DNA from: Paracoccus sp. S-4012
Lineage (GTDB): Bacteria > Pseudomonadota > Alphaproteobacteria > Rhodobacterales > Rhodobacteraceae
Length of the DNA stretch: 64,000 bases
Assembly: GCF_009674885.1 (NCBI RefSeq)
Contig: NZ_WKKA01000006.1
Coordinates: forward strand, 186,001-250,000
Direction of reading: 5' to 3'
Made by a program: the position numbers and the translations under genes. Under the pieces are notes generated by a model, which was given only the letters and a program-made list of their open reading frames with translations, made no database searches and was not told where the DNA came from. This document shows, piece after piece, positions 55,487 through 63,433 of this stretch (positions are counted from its first letter, which is position 1; each line of letters opens with the position of its first letter).

Positions 55487-57040
55487 TCAGGGCACGATCA
55501 CCGTGCAGTCCTGCGCCCGCGCACCCAGCTTGCCGCAGGCGAGTTCGGCCTCGCTCCGGGTGAGGTTCACGAACCGGGCGTCGAAGCCGCGCCGGGTGTC
55601 GTCCCCGCGGCTCCGGGCTGTTTTGAGCGCCTCGGTCTCGCGCAGCGCGGTCTGCAGCAGCAGTTGCTCGGCCTCGCTCTGGGAGCGGAAGAGGCCGAGC
55701 GTGACGGCATAGTCCCGCGTCTCCACGGGCATCGCGGCAGCGACGATGGTCGCCTCGCCAGCGGGCGCCTTGAAGAGCGACGCCGCGTCGGCGCCGCGCC
55801 GGGGCGGACGGGCGTCCCCGGCCGAAGCGGCAGCCGCCGGGGCGGGGGCCTCCGTTGCCGGCCCGACCTCGGCGATCGAGCCTTCGGGCCGGGCGGCGGG
55901 CCGGCGGCTCTCGAGCAGGCTGTTGCGCAGCGCGTCGCCCACCGCCGCGGCCACCGGATCGGGGCTGGGCGCGGGCCGCGCGGCGCGGACCGACTGGGCC
56001 ACGGCCTCGGCCACCGGCTCGGCGCCGGCCACCGCGACCAGGCGTGGCGCCGGTTCGGGCCGCGCCGCCATGGCCTCGCGCAGCGCCTGCGAGAGATCGA
56101 GCGCCGGGGCCGCCGTCGACGCCGCTGCGACCGCGCGCGGGGCCGGCGGCGCGGCCGCCTGCACGGCCGCGCGGCGGACCACCTGGGGCTTCACGATCAC
56201 CGTTTGCGGCCGCACCTCGGCCACCCGCGCGGGCGCCCGGCCAAAGCCCATATCCAGCAGCTCGCCCATGATCTTGTTGCGCTGCGCCGTCGAGGCGCCG
56301 CCCATCACGGTCGCCATGATCCGCTTCTGCCCGCGCTGCGCCGAAGCCGTCAGGTTGAACCCCGCGGCGCGCGTGTAGCCGGTCTTGATCCCGTCCGCGC
56401 CCGGATAGTCGTCGAGGAAGCGGCGGTTGGTGCTGGCGACCGTGGCGATCCCCGCATCGGCACTGCGCCGCGAGAAGAGGTTGTAATATTGAGGGAAATC
56501 GTAGAACAGGTGCCGGCCGAGCGTGGTCATGTCCTTCGCGGTCGAGTAATGCCCCTCCTGCGTCAGGCCATGCGCGTTGCGGAACTGGCTGTGCGTCATG
56601 CCGAGCGCCCTGGCGGTCGCCGTCATCTGCGCCGCGAACTGCGCCTCGGACCCGCCGATGCCTTCGGCGATGGCGGTGGCGGCGTCGTTGGCGGATTTGA
56701 TCGCCGCGGCACGCATCAGGTAGCGCAGCTCGATCTGCTGGCCCGCGCGCAAGCCGAGCCGCGAGGGTGGCTCGTTGGCGGCGTTGCTTGAGACGGTAAA
56801 GCGCGAGTCGAGCCGCACCCGCCCCTGCTCCACCGCCGCGAAGGCGAGATAGAGCGTCATCATCTTGGTGAGCGACGCCGGATGCAGCGGCGTGTTCGCG
56901 TTCTGCTCGTGGATCTTCTGGCCGGTGCGGCCATCCATCACATAGGCGGCAAACGGCGCCGCCTGGACGATCCCGCCCGCGAGGCACGCGGTCGCCGCCA
57001 CGATCCCCAGCAGGCCCGCCCGGACCTTTCGCATGTTCAT
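55487..57040 (-). CDS. D-alanyl-D-alanine carboxypeptidase with SPOR domain (DacA-like)
   Basis: The 517-residue protein is a periplasmic penicillin-binding carboxypeptidase. After a signal peptide (about MRKVRAGLLGIVAATACLAG) it has the SxxK motif SLTK (Ser57, Lys60), SAN and KTGYTRAAG. A long Ala/Pro-rich linker (about residues 270-430) leads to a C-terminal SPOR domain (YAVTLGLFRSQSEAEQLL to CTVIV) that binds denuded septal peptidoglycan. The start is one of several clustered ATG/GTG codons; 57040 is used. The linker is low-complexity. No gene partner is implied by the neighbourhood. Confidence 0.94.
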   Translation of the reverse strand: MNMRKVRAGLLGIVAATACLAGGIVQAAPFAAYVMDGRTGQKIHEQNANTPLHPASLTKMMTLYLAFAAVEQGRVRLDSRFTVSSNAANEPPSRLGLRAGQQIELRYLMRAAAIKSANDAATAIAEGIGGSEAQFAAQMTATARALGMTHSQFRNAHGLTQEGHYSTAKDMTTLGRHLFYDFPQYYNLFSRRSADAGIATVASTNRRFLDDYPGADGIKTGYTRAAGFNLTASAQRGQKRIMATVMGGASTAQRNKIMGELLDMGFGRAPARVAEVRPQTVIVKPQVVRRAAVQAAAPPAPRAVAAASTAAPALDLSQALREAMAARPEPAPRLVAVAGAEPVAEAVAQSVRAARPAPSPDPVAAAVGDALRNSLLESRRPAARPEGSIAEVGPATEAPAPAAAASAGDARPPRRGADAASLFKAPAGEATIVAAAMPVETRDYAVTLGLFRSQSEAEQLLLQTALRETEALKTARSRGDDTRRGFDARFVNLTRSEAELACGKLGARAQDCTVIVP

Positions 57041-57093
57041 CACTGTCCCCGGTCTCTTGCTGCCCAGCGTGACCGCGTTCTCTCTGGCACGGC

Positions 57094-57107
57094 CTTCGTT
57101 AACGAAG
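57094..57107. promoter_or_regulatory. Palindrome upstream of the carboxypeptidase gene
   Basis: CTTCGTTAACGAAG is a perfect 14-bp palindrome 54 bp before the carboxypeptidase start, in the 235-bp gap shared with clpS. A dimeric regulator site is possible; I know of no matching consensus. Confidence 0.3.
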
Positions 57108-57203
57108 AGACAATAGCACGCACTCTACCGGGGCGAAACTTTCAATTTCGCTGCATCCTGCGGTTTCGCGCACCGCACCGGCCCTAGTGGCCCGCCGCGG
57201 GCC

Positions 57204-57231
57204 TTCCATCCGCCGGGCCGTGTCCTATATT
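57204..57231 (+). promoter_or_regulatory. Possible clpS promoter
   Basis: A -10-like TATATT (57226-57231) with TTCCAT 16 bp upstream as a weak -35 lies 45 bp before the clpS start. Only the -10 hexamer is close to consensus. Confidence 0.35.
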
Positions 57232-57275
57232 GGTCGCGTCCCCTTGCGTCGTTGTCCCGAGGCCCGCGTCTGTCC

Positions 57276-57629
57276 ATGCATCTCCCCCCGTTCCCTCCCG
57301 GCGATCGCCTGATGGCCGGTCCCCCGGACGACCGGGAGGATGTCGAACTCGGCGTCAAGACGAAGCCCAAGACGCAGCGCCCTCCGATGTACAAGGTGCT
57401 GCTTCTTAACGATGATTTCACGCCGATGGAATTCGTCGTGCATGTGCTGGAGCGTCTGTTCGCGATGTCGCATGCGCAGGCGATCGAGATCATGCTGACC
57501 GTCCACCGCAGGGGCATCGCGGTCGTCGGCGTCTTCAGCCACGAGGTCGCCGAGACCAAGGTCATGCAGGTGATGGAGCTGGCGCGCCGCCAGCAGCACC
57601 CGCTGCAATGCACCATGGAAAAGGAGTGA
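57276..57629 (+). CDS. clpS: ATP-dependent Clp protease adaptor ClpS
   Basis: The 117-residue protein is the N-end rule adaptor that delivers substrates with bulky N-terminal residues to ClpAP. The core [20 protein letters not shown] holds the substrate-pocket Asn-Asp-Asp, and ending [19 protein letters not shown] is typical. ATG at 57276 was used; an ATG at 57312 would still leave the whole fold. clpA does not follow; a methyltransferase gene overlaps by 4 bp. Confidence 0.95.
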   Translation: MHLPPFPPGDRLMAGPPDDREDVELGVKTKPKTQRPPMYKVLLLNDDFTPMEFVVHVLERLFAMSHAQAIEIMLTVHRRGIAVVGVFSHEVAETKVMQVMELARRQQHPLQCTMEKE

Positions 57630-58618
57630 GGCCGCCCGGCGACCGGCTGGAGCTGGCCTTTCCCGCGCCACCCGAAGGGCGGACGCTGCTTGTCGGTGCG
57701 CCCGCGGACCTGCCCTCGGGCCGCTTCGATTCTGCCCGCAGCGTCGCGGTCCAGACCGATGCCGCCGCCCATGCGGCGCTCATGCGGCGGGGCTTCGCGG
57801 TCGAGACGGCGGTGCCGGAGGGGCACTTCGACGGCGCGGTCGTGTTCCTGCCCCGCGCCCGCGCCGCCGCCCGCGCGCGGATCGCCGCCGCGGCCGCGAC
57901 GCTCGCGCCCAGGGCGGAGCTCTGGGTTGACGGGCAGAAGACCGATGGCGTCGAGGCGATGCTGCGCGAATTGCGCGGGCTTGGCCCGGTGGGCGAGATC
58001 CTGACCCGCGCGCATGGCAAGCTCTTTGCGGTGACGGTGCCCGAGGGCGACTGGCTGCCCGCCGACTGGGCCGCTGTGACGCGGGAGGTCGCGCCCGGTT
58101 TCGTGACGCGGCCGGGCGTGTTCTCGGCCGATGGCCCCGATCCGGGCTCGATGCTGCTGGCCGCGGCGCTGCCGCCGCGGATGCCGTCGCGGGTGGTGGA
58201 CCTCGGCGCGGGCTGGGGCTGGCTCGCGGCGCAGGTGCTCGCCCGCGAGGGCGTGACCGAGTTGCATCTCGTGGAATCCGATCACGACGCGCTCGCCTGC
58301 GCCCGCGAGAATATCCGCGACCCCCGCGCCCGGTTCCACTGGGCCGACGCCACCGGCTTCCGCCTGCCCGAGCCGGTGAACGGCGTCGTCATGAACCCGC
58401 CGTTCCACGAAGGCCGCGCCGCCACCCCGCGCCTCGGGGCGGCCTTCATCGCGGCGGCGGCGGGGATGCTGACGCAGGCCGGGCGGCTCTGGATGGTCGC
58501 CAACCGGCACCTGCCCTACGAGGCGGAGCTTGGCCGGCATTTCGCGCGGGTGGAGGAGTTCGGCGGCGACAGCCGCTACAAGCTCCTGACCGCCACGGGT
58601 GCGAAGCGGCGGCGCTAG
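57626..58618 (+). CDS. RsmC-like class I SAM methyltransferase
   Basis: The 330-residue protein resembles 16S rRNA (guanine-N2) methyltransferase RsmC, which acts on G1207. It has a degenerate N-terminal half and a catalytic C-terminal half with SAM motif [16 protein letters not shown] and the active-site NPPFHEG, followed by [14 protein letters not shown]. The GTG at 57626 overlaps the clpS stop; an ATG at 57608 is the alternative start. The true rRNA target cannot be proved from sequence. Confidence 0.88.
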   Translation: MRPPGDRLELAFPAPPEGRTLLVGAPADLPSGRFDSARSVAVQTDAAAHAALMRRGFAVETAVPEGHFDGAVVFLPRARAAARARIAAAAATLAPRAELWVDGQKTDGVEAMLRELRGLGPVGEILTRAHGKLFAVTVPEGDWLPADWAAVTREVAPGFVTRPGVFSADGPDPGSMLLAAALPPRMPSRVVDLGAGWGWLAAQVLAREGVTELHLVESDHDALACARENIRDPRARFHWADATGFRLPEPVNGVVMNPPFHEGRAATPRLGAAFIAAAAGMLTQAGRLWMVANRHLPYEAELGRHFARVEEFGGDSRYKLLTATGAKRRR

Positions 58619-59490
58619 ACCGTGCGCAGCAGCAGCGCGATCCCGGCGACGATCAGCCCCATTCCGATCAACTGTCGCGCCGTCATCGTCTCGGCGAACA
58701 TACGGCGTGAGACCACGGCGGCGAGCGGCACCTCGATCAGCGCGAGGGTGCGGACATTGGCGGCGGGGGTGAGCGCGAAGGCGAGGAACCACAGCTGCGA
58801 GGCGGCGGCGCCGAGGAAGCCCGCGCTGAAGGAGTCGCGCAGGCGCAGGCGGATCGCGGCGAAGGCGGCCCGGCCGGGGTGCAGGAACCAGAACCCGAAG
58901 GCCGCCGCCTGAAGGCCGAGGGTGAGGCAGAGCATCAGGCTTGCGCGGATCAGCGCCGAGCCGGACGGCAGCGCCACGATCCCGGCCCGGAAAGCCAGAG
59001 CCGAGAGGCCGAAGAGGGCGCCGGAGGCGACGCCGATCAGGATCGCGGCCCGACTCGCCCGGCGCCACTCAGTGCCCGAGGCGAGCAGCACTCCCGCCAC
59101 GGCGAGGGCGATCGCCGCCAGCCGCAGCGGCCCGAGCGGCTCGGCCACGAAGACGGCGGCGAGCAGCGCCAGGCTGGCCGGTTCGGTCTTGATGAGCGCG
59201 GTGGCGACGCCGAATCCCTGCACCTCCATCGAGCGCAGCATCAACGCCGTGCCGCCGATCTGCGCCGCGGCGCCGAGGACGGCCCAGCCCCAGACCTCGG
59301 GCGCCGGCACCGGCGGCGCGCCGGTCAACAGGGCGATCACGGCAAGAAAGATCAGCGCGAAGGGCAGGCCGAAGACGAAGCGCACCGCGGTCGCGCCCAT
59401 TGTGCCGGCCTCGGACACCAGCCCCCTCTGGGCGGCGTTGCGGGCGGTCTGGGTCAGCGAGGCGAGGAGGGAGGCGATGACCCAGGTCAG
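58615..59490 (-). CDS. EamA/DMT-family transporter, probable CTG start
   Basis: The 291-residue protein has ten hydrophobic helices in two EamA halves and is a drug/metabolite-type exporter. Conserved-looking sequence reaches back to TWVIASLLASLTQTARNAAQ, which needs a start at 59490. That codon is CTG, overlapping the preceding gene stop as CTGA, in the same geometry as the ATGA and GTGA overlaps elsewhere in this window. The nearest ordinary in-frame start (GTG, residue 25) would delete the first helix. So this is either a CTG start or a base error. Its end overlaps the rsmC-like gene end by 4 bp. Confidence 0.85.
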   Translation of the reverse strand: MTWVIASLLASLTQTARNAAQRGLVSEAGTMGATAVRFVFGLPFALIFLAVIALLTGAPPVPAPEVWGWAVLGAAAQIGGTALMLRSMEVQGFGVATALIKTEPASLALLAAVFVAEPLGPLRLAAIALAVAGVLLASGTEWRRASRAAILIGVASGALFGLSALAFRAGIVALPSGSALIRASLMLCLTLGLQAAAFGFWFLHPGRAAFAAIRLRLRDSFSAGFLGAAASQLWFLAFALTPAANVRTLALIEVPLAAVVSRRMFAETMTARQLIGMGLIVAGIALLLRTV

Positions 59491-59900
59491 GCGTCGGCCT
59501 CGGGATAAGCCACACGGCAGGCCCGCACCGCAGCCTCGGCGCCCGGCTGCAGCGCCGCGAGGCGCGACTGCAGGTTGTCGCGCTTGCGGGACTCGGAGGC
59601 GGGGTCGATGGGCACGCGGTAACGCTCGATCTCGGTCACCCGGCGGGGGCAGGGCACGCTGATGACCTGCGCGTTGCCGTCGCGGTCGCGCACCACGCGC
59701 GGGCAGTCGGCCCATTCGGTGGTGGTGTAGGGCCGCTCGTCCCAGGCGTAGCCGCGCGCGAGATTGCCCTCCACCTCGCCGAGCAGGCGGGCCACGGTTC
59801 GATACTCCGACGTGTTGCGCGAGATGCACTGCTGCTGCGGGGTGCCGCAGGCGGCGAGCAGGCCAAGCACGAGGAAGGCGGCGACGGAGTTGCGGGTCAT
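59487..59900 (-). CDS. Hypothetical lipoprotein
   Basis: The 137-residue protein has a lipoprotein signal peptide with lipobox LGLLAAC (Cys at about residue 17), followed by a domain with further cysteines (QQQCISR, WADCPRVV, SVPCPRR, VRACRVAYP), which could form disulfides in the periplasm. The start MTRNSVAAFLV was chosen as it places the signal first. I do not recognise the family. It is divergent from hemF, and its stop overlaps the EamA-transporter start. Confidence 0.8.
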   Translation of the reverse strand: MTRNSVAAFLVLGLLAACGTPQQQCISRNTSEYRTVARLLGEVEGNLARGYAWDERPYTTTEWADCPRVVRDRDGNAQVISVPCPRRVTEIERYRVPIDPASESRKRDNLQSRLAALQPGAEAAVRACRVAYPEADA

Positions 59901-59981
59901 GGGGGCGAGCCCTATCTCGGGTTGGCGGCGGCAATGGTAGAACGGCCAAATCGCGCGGTCCACTCACGAAACGGGACGGGC

Positions 59982-60902
59982 ATGAACGATCAGCAGGCAG
60001 TGACGGGCGCGGTGGCGCCGGAGGCGATGGCGGCGGCGCGGGCCGAGGCGGCGGCATGGTTCCGCAGCCTGCGCGACCGCATCACCGAGGCCTTCGAGGC
60101 GCTCGAGGACGAGGCCGTCCGCTGCACCGTGCAGGGCGACGCCCCCGCGGGCCGCTTCGAAGTGACGCCCACGACCCGCGGCGGCACGGGCGAAGGCGGC
60201 GGCGGGATCATGTCGGTGATGCGCGGTGGCCGCGTCTTCGAGAAGGTCGGCGTCAACTGGTCCGAGGTGCATGGCGAGCTCGGCCCGCAGGCGCAGGCGG
60301 CGATGGCCGCGCGCGGCGTGCCGGGGATCGAGGCCGATCCGCGCTTCTGGGCCTCGGGGATCAGCCTCGTCGCGCATATGCAGAACCCGCACGCGCCCGC
60401 GGTCCACATGAACACGCGCATGTTCTGGACCCCCGGCGCCTGGTGGTTCGGCGGCGGCGCCGACCTCAACCCCTGCTGCGAATACGGCGAGGACACCACG
60501 CATTTCCACACCACCCTGCGCGCCGCCTGCGACCGGCACGACGAGGACTACTATCCCCGCTTCAAGGAATGGGCAGACGAGTATTTCTACATCCCCCACC
60601 GCCGCCGCGCGCGCGGCGTGGGCGGCATCTTCTACGACGACCTGAACAGCGGCGACTGGGAGGCCGACTTCGCCTTCACCCGCGATGTGGGCGCGGCCTT
60701 CCTGCCCGCCTTCCTGCCGCTGGCCCGCCGCCGCATGGGGCAGGGCTGGACCGACGACGACCGCGACGCGCAGCTGGTCCATCGCGGCCTCTATGCCGAA
60801 TACAACCTCGTCTACGACCGCGGCACGAAGTTCGGCCTTGCCACCGCGCATGACCCCGACGCGGTGCTGATGAGCCTGCCGCCGCTGGCGAAATGGGCCT
60901 GA
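59982..60902 (+). CDS. hemF: Oxygen-dependent coproporphyrinogen III oxidase HemF
   Basis: The 306-residue enzyme converts coproporphyrinogen III to protoporphyrinogen IX using oxygen. Highly conserved segments are FEKVGVNWSEVHGEL, NPHAPAVHMNTRMF, WWFGGGADLNPCCEYGED and the GVGGIFYDDLNSGDWEADF stretch. ATG at 59982 (MNDQQAVTG) is used; the frame extends upstream across the promoter region. It converges with the histidine kinase gene, with no space between them. Confidence 0.97.
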   Translation: MNDQQAVTGAVAPEAMAAARAEAAAWFRSLRDRITEAFEALEDEAVRCTVQGDAPAGRFEVTPTTRGGTGEGGGGIMSVMRGGRVFEKVGVNWSEVHGELGPQAQAAMAARGVPGIEADPRFWASGISLVAHMQNPHAPAVHMNTRMFWTPGAWWFGGGADLNPCCEYGEDTTHFHTTLRAACDRHDEDYYPRFKEWADEYFYIPHRRRARGVGGIFYDDLNSGDWEADFAFTRDVGAAFLPAFLPLARRRMGQGWTDDDRDAQLVHRGLYAEYNLVYDRGTKFGLATAHDPDAVLMSLPPLAKWA

Positions 60903-60903
60903 C

Positions 60904-62250
60904 CTAGCGCGGGATCACGATCTCCGCCTTGAGCCCGCCCAGCCGCTGGCTCTCGCCCAGCCGCAGATGCCCGCCATGCGCCCGCGCGCTGTCGAGCGCG
61001 ATCGAGAGGCCGAGGCCGACGCCCTGGCCGCGGTCCTGGTTGCGCGCCGGATCGAGCCGGGTGAAGGCCTTGAGCGCCTCCTCGCGCTGGCTCGCGGGGA
61101 TGCCGGGGCCGTCGTCCTCGACGGTGACCCTCAGCGCGCGGGGGGTCAGGGCGGCCTCGACCTCGGCGCGGTTGCCGTAACGCACGGCGTTGGCGATCAG
61201 GTTTTCCACCGCCCGGCGCAGCGCCTCGGGGCGAAAGGCGGCAAGCTCCTCGGGGTCGCCCTCGAGCGCGGCGAGCGTCACCGGCTGTCCCGCGCGCCGG
61301 CCATCCTCGACCAGGGTGGCGATGAAGGGCAGGGGGGCCAGCCGCTGCGGCTCGCCCTCCTGCGCGTCGCTGCGGGCGAAGTCGAGGAAGGCGTCCACGA
61401 GGGCGTTCATGTCGTCCACGTCCCGCTCCATGGCCGCGATCTCGTCCGGGTCGGGCGGCTCGGCCGGGTCGAGCATCGAGAGGCCGAGGCGCAGGCGCGT
61501 GAGGGGCGTGCGCAGGTCGTGGCTCACACCGGAGAGCATCAGCGTGCGCTGCTCGATCTGCCGTTCGATCCGGGCCCGCATGTCGACAAACGCGGCGCCT
61601 GCCTTGCGGATCTCGGTCGCCCCGGCGAGGCGGTAGGGGACCGAACGCCCCTTGCCGAACGCCTCCGCCGCGCGGGCGAGGCGGCGGATCGGCCGCAGCT
61701 GGTTGCGCAGGAAGATCGACGCGATGACGGTCGTCAGCAGCGCCGAGAACAGCATCAGCACCAGAAGCTGATGCGGGTTCGAGGCGCTCACGCGGGTGCG
61801 GTCGAATGCGATCTGGACCGGGCCGTGACGGGTCTCGAGGACCATGCGCACGCGCCGCTTGTCGGCGAGGTCCACCGCCAGGACGCCCGGCACGCGCGCG
61901 CGGATCTCCTGGGCCACGATCCGGCCCGAGAAATCGATGCCCTCGCGCCCCTCCGACAGGTCCCGCGCCGGCGCCTCGACCGCGAGGTCCAGCGGCCCCG
62001 TGACCCCGTTCGCCGAGTCGAGTCCTGCGGCCAGTGTCGGCGCCGCCTCGATCATCCCCGCGACCAGCCGCACCTCATGCGCCATACTGGAGGTCATCTG
62101 CCGCGTCACCCGGTCGAAATGCCGCTGCAGGAACATGACCGAGACGACCAGCGTCACCACGATCACGGGCAGCACCAGAATCAGCGACGCCCGCCCGTAG
62201 AGGCCGCGCGGCATGAGCCGCTTGAGCCAGTCCAGTGAGATCCGCGACAT
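60904..62250 (-). CDS. EnvZ-like sensor histidine kinase
   Basis: The 448-residue protein is a membrane sensor kinase. Two membrane helices (about residues 20-42 and 168-188) flank a periplasmic region; HAMP follows (RNQLRPIRRLARAAEAFGKG), then the HisKA with phosphorylated His244 in LSGVSHDLRTPLTRLR, the N box NLIANAVRYGN and G boxes DDGPGIPASQ and GLGLSIA. It resembles EnvZ-type osmosensors. No response regulator gene is adjacent, so its partner is encoded elsewhere. The start at 62250 is chosen as it gives a short cytoplasmic leader before the first helix. Confidence 0.93.
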   Translation of the reverse strand: MSRISLDWLKRLMPRGLYGRASLILVLPVIVVTLVVSVMFLQRHFDRVTRQMTSSMAHEVRLVAGMIEAAPTLAAGLDSANGVTGPLDLAVEAPARDLSEGREGIDFSGRIVAQEIRARVPGVLAVDLADKRRVRMVLETRHGPVQIAFDRTRVSASNPHQLLVLMLFSALLTTVIASIFLRNQLRPIRRLARAAEAFGKGRSVPYRLAGATEIRKAGAAFVDMRARIERQIEQRTLMLSGVSHDLRTPLTRLRLGLSMLDPAEPPDPDEIAAMERDVDDMNALVDAFLDFARSDAQEGEPQRLAPLPFIATLVEDGRRAGQPVTLAALEGDPEELAAFRPEALRRAVENLIANAVRYGNRAEVEAALTPRALRVTVEDDGPGIPASQREEALKAFTRLDPARNQDRGQGVGLGLSIALDSARAHGGHLRLGESQRLGGLKAEIVIPR

Positions 62251-62305
62251 TGCAACCGCCTCCGCATGCCGCGTAAGGCTAGGCGCGGGCTGCGGGGGAG
62301 GGAAG

Positions 62306-63157
62306 ATGCTGAGGGTTCTGCGCGCGAACAACCCCTCGCCGCTGACCGGGCCGGGGACCAACACCTGGCTGCTCGGCCGGCGGCAGATTGCGGTGATCGA
62401 CCCCGGCCCCGACGACCCGGCTCATGTGGCCGCGATCCTCGAGGCGGTGCGCGGGGCGGAGGTCACGGCGATCGTCGTGACCCACGCGCATCTCGACCAT
62501 TCTGCCGCCGTGCCAGCTCTGGCGGCGGCGACCGGCGCGCCGGTCATGGGGTTCGGCGCACCGACCGCCGGCCGCTCGCCTGTGATGGCGCGGCTCGCGG
62601 CCGAGGGGCTGGCCGGCGGCGGCGAGGGGCTTGACGCGGGCTTCACCCCCGACCGCAGGCTGGCGGATGGCGACGCGATCGAGAGCGGCGAGTGGCGGCT
62701 GACCGCGCTCTGGACGCCCGGCCACTTCGGCGGCCATCTGGCGTTCCGCTGGGATCGCAGCCTTTTTGTCGGCGACCTCGTGCTCGGCTGGGCCACGACG
62801 CTGATCTCGCCCCCCGACGGCGACCTCACCGACTACATGCGCTCGCTCGAGCGCCTCGCTGGCCTGTCGCTGGACCGCTTCCTGCCCGGCCACGGCAACC
62901 CGATCGAGGATCCCGCCGCGCGGCTGTCCTTCCTCGCCGCCCACCGCCGCGCCCGCACCGCCGAACTCCTCGCCGCCCTTCGCGACGGCCCCGCCGATCC
63001 GGCGACCCTCGCGCGCCGCATCTACGACGTCGCGCCAGAAATCCTGCCGGCGGCGACGCGGAACGTCTTTGCCCATCTGGTCGCGCTGGAAGCCCTCGGC
63101 GCGGTTGCCTCCGAAGGCCCCGTCTCCCCCACCGCCCGCTTCGCGCTCGCGGGCTGA
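62306..63157 (+). CDS. Metallo-beta-lactamase-fold hydrolase (LACTB2-like)
   Basis: The 283-residue protein has the zinc-binding signature THAHLDHSA, then PGHFGGHLAF, GDLVLGW and PGHGNP, and a C-terminal winged-helix region (LLAALRDGPADPATLARRIY). This layout matches the LACTB2/YcbL-type group of hydrolases, whose animal member is an RNase. GGGGAGGGAAG lies before the ATG. The physiological substrate is unknown. It is divergent from the histidine kinase gene. Confidence 0.92.
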   Translation: MLRVLRANNPSPLTGPGTNTWLLGRRQIAVIDPGPDDPAHVAAILEAVRGAEVTAIVVTHAHLDHSAAVPALAAATGAPVMGFGAPTAGRSPVMARLAAEGLAGGGEGLDAGFTPDRRLADGDAIESGEWRLTALWTPGHFGGHLAFRWDRSLFVGDLVLGWATTLISPPDGDLTDYMRSLERLAGLSLDRFLPGHGNPIEDPAARLSFLAAHRRARTAELLAALRDGPADPATLARRIYDVAPEILPAATRNVFAHLVALEALGAVASEGPVSPTARFALAG

Positions 63158-63176
63158 AAAAGGACAGCACGGCCCC

Positions 63177-63205
63177 TTGCCCGCCCCGGCGGCGGTTGCT
63201 ATACG
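63177..63205 (+). promoter_or_regulatory. tRNA-Asn promoter
   Basis: TTGCCC (63177-63182) and TATACG (63200-63205) are separated by 17 bp, with the -10 hexamer ending 12 bp before the tRNA 5' end. This is a normal sigma-70-type arrangement. Confidence 0.7.
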
Positions 63206-63217
63206 CGCCCCCGGTGT

Positions 63218-63292
63218 TCCGGCGTAGCTCAGCGGTAGAGCAGTTGACTGTTAATCAATTGGTCGTAGGTTCGATCCCTACCGCCGGAGCCA
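63218..63292 (+). tRNA. tRNA-Asn (GUU), with encoded CCA
   Basis: The acceptor arms TCCGGCG and CGCCGGA pair perfectly. The D arm GCTCAGCGGTAGAGC, anticodon loop CTGTTAA with anticodon GTT at 63250-63252, and T arm with GGTTCGATCC follow. G is the discriminator at 63289, then CCA. The gene is followed by lower-GC DNA and an integrase, so its 3' end is the probable integration site. Confidence 0.97.
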
Positions 63293-63433
63293 ACAACTTG
63301 CCTAACTCATTGATATAGCCGAGTTCTTCTAGATCTGGGTTCGGTGTGTCGCACAGGAGTGTCACACCGTCTGCCGGATCGGACAGCCACCCTCCCCGCC
63401 TGTTCGGAGGTGGTCGTGGTTGCTCAACTTCAC

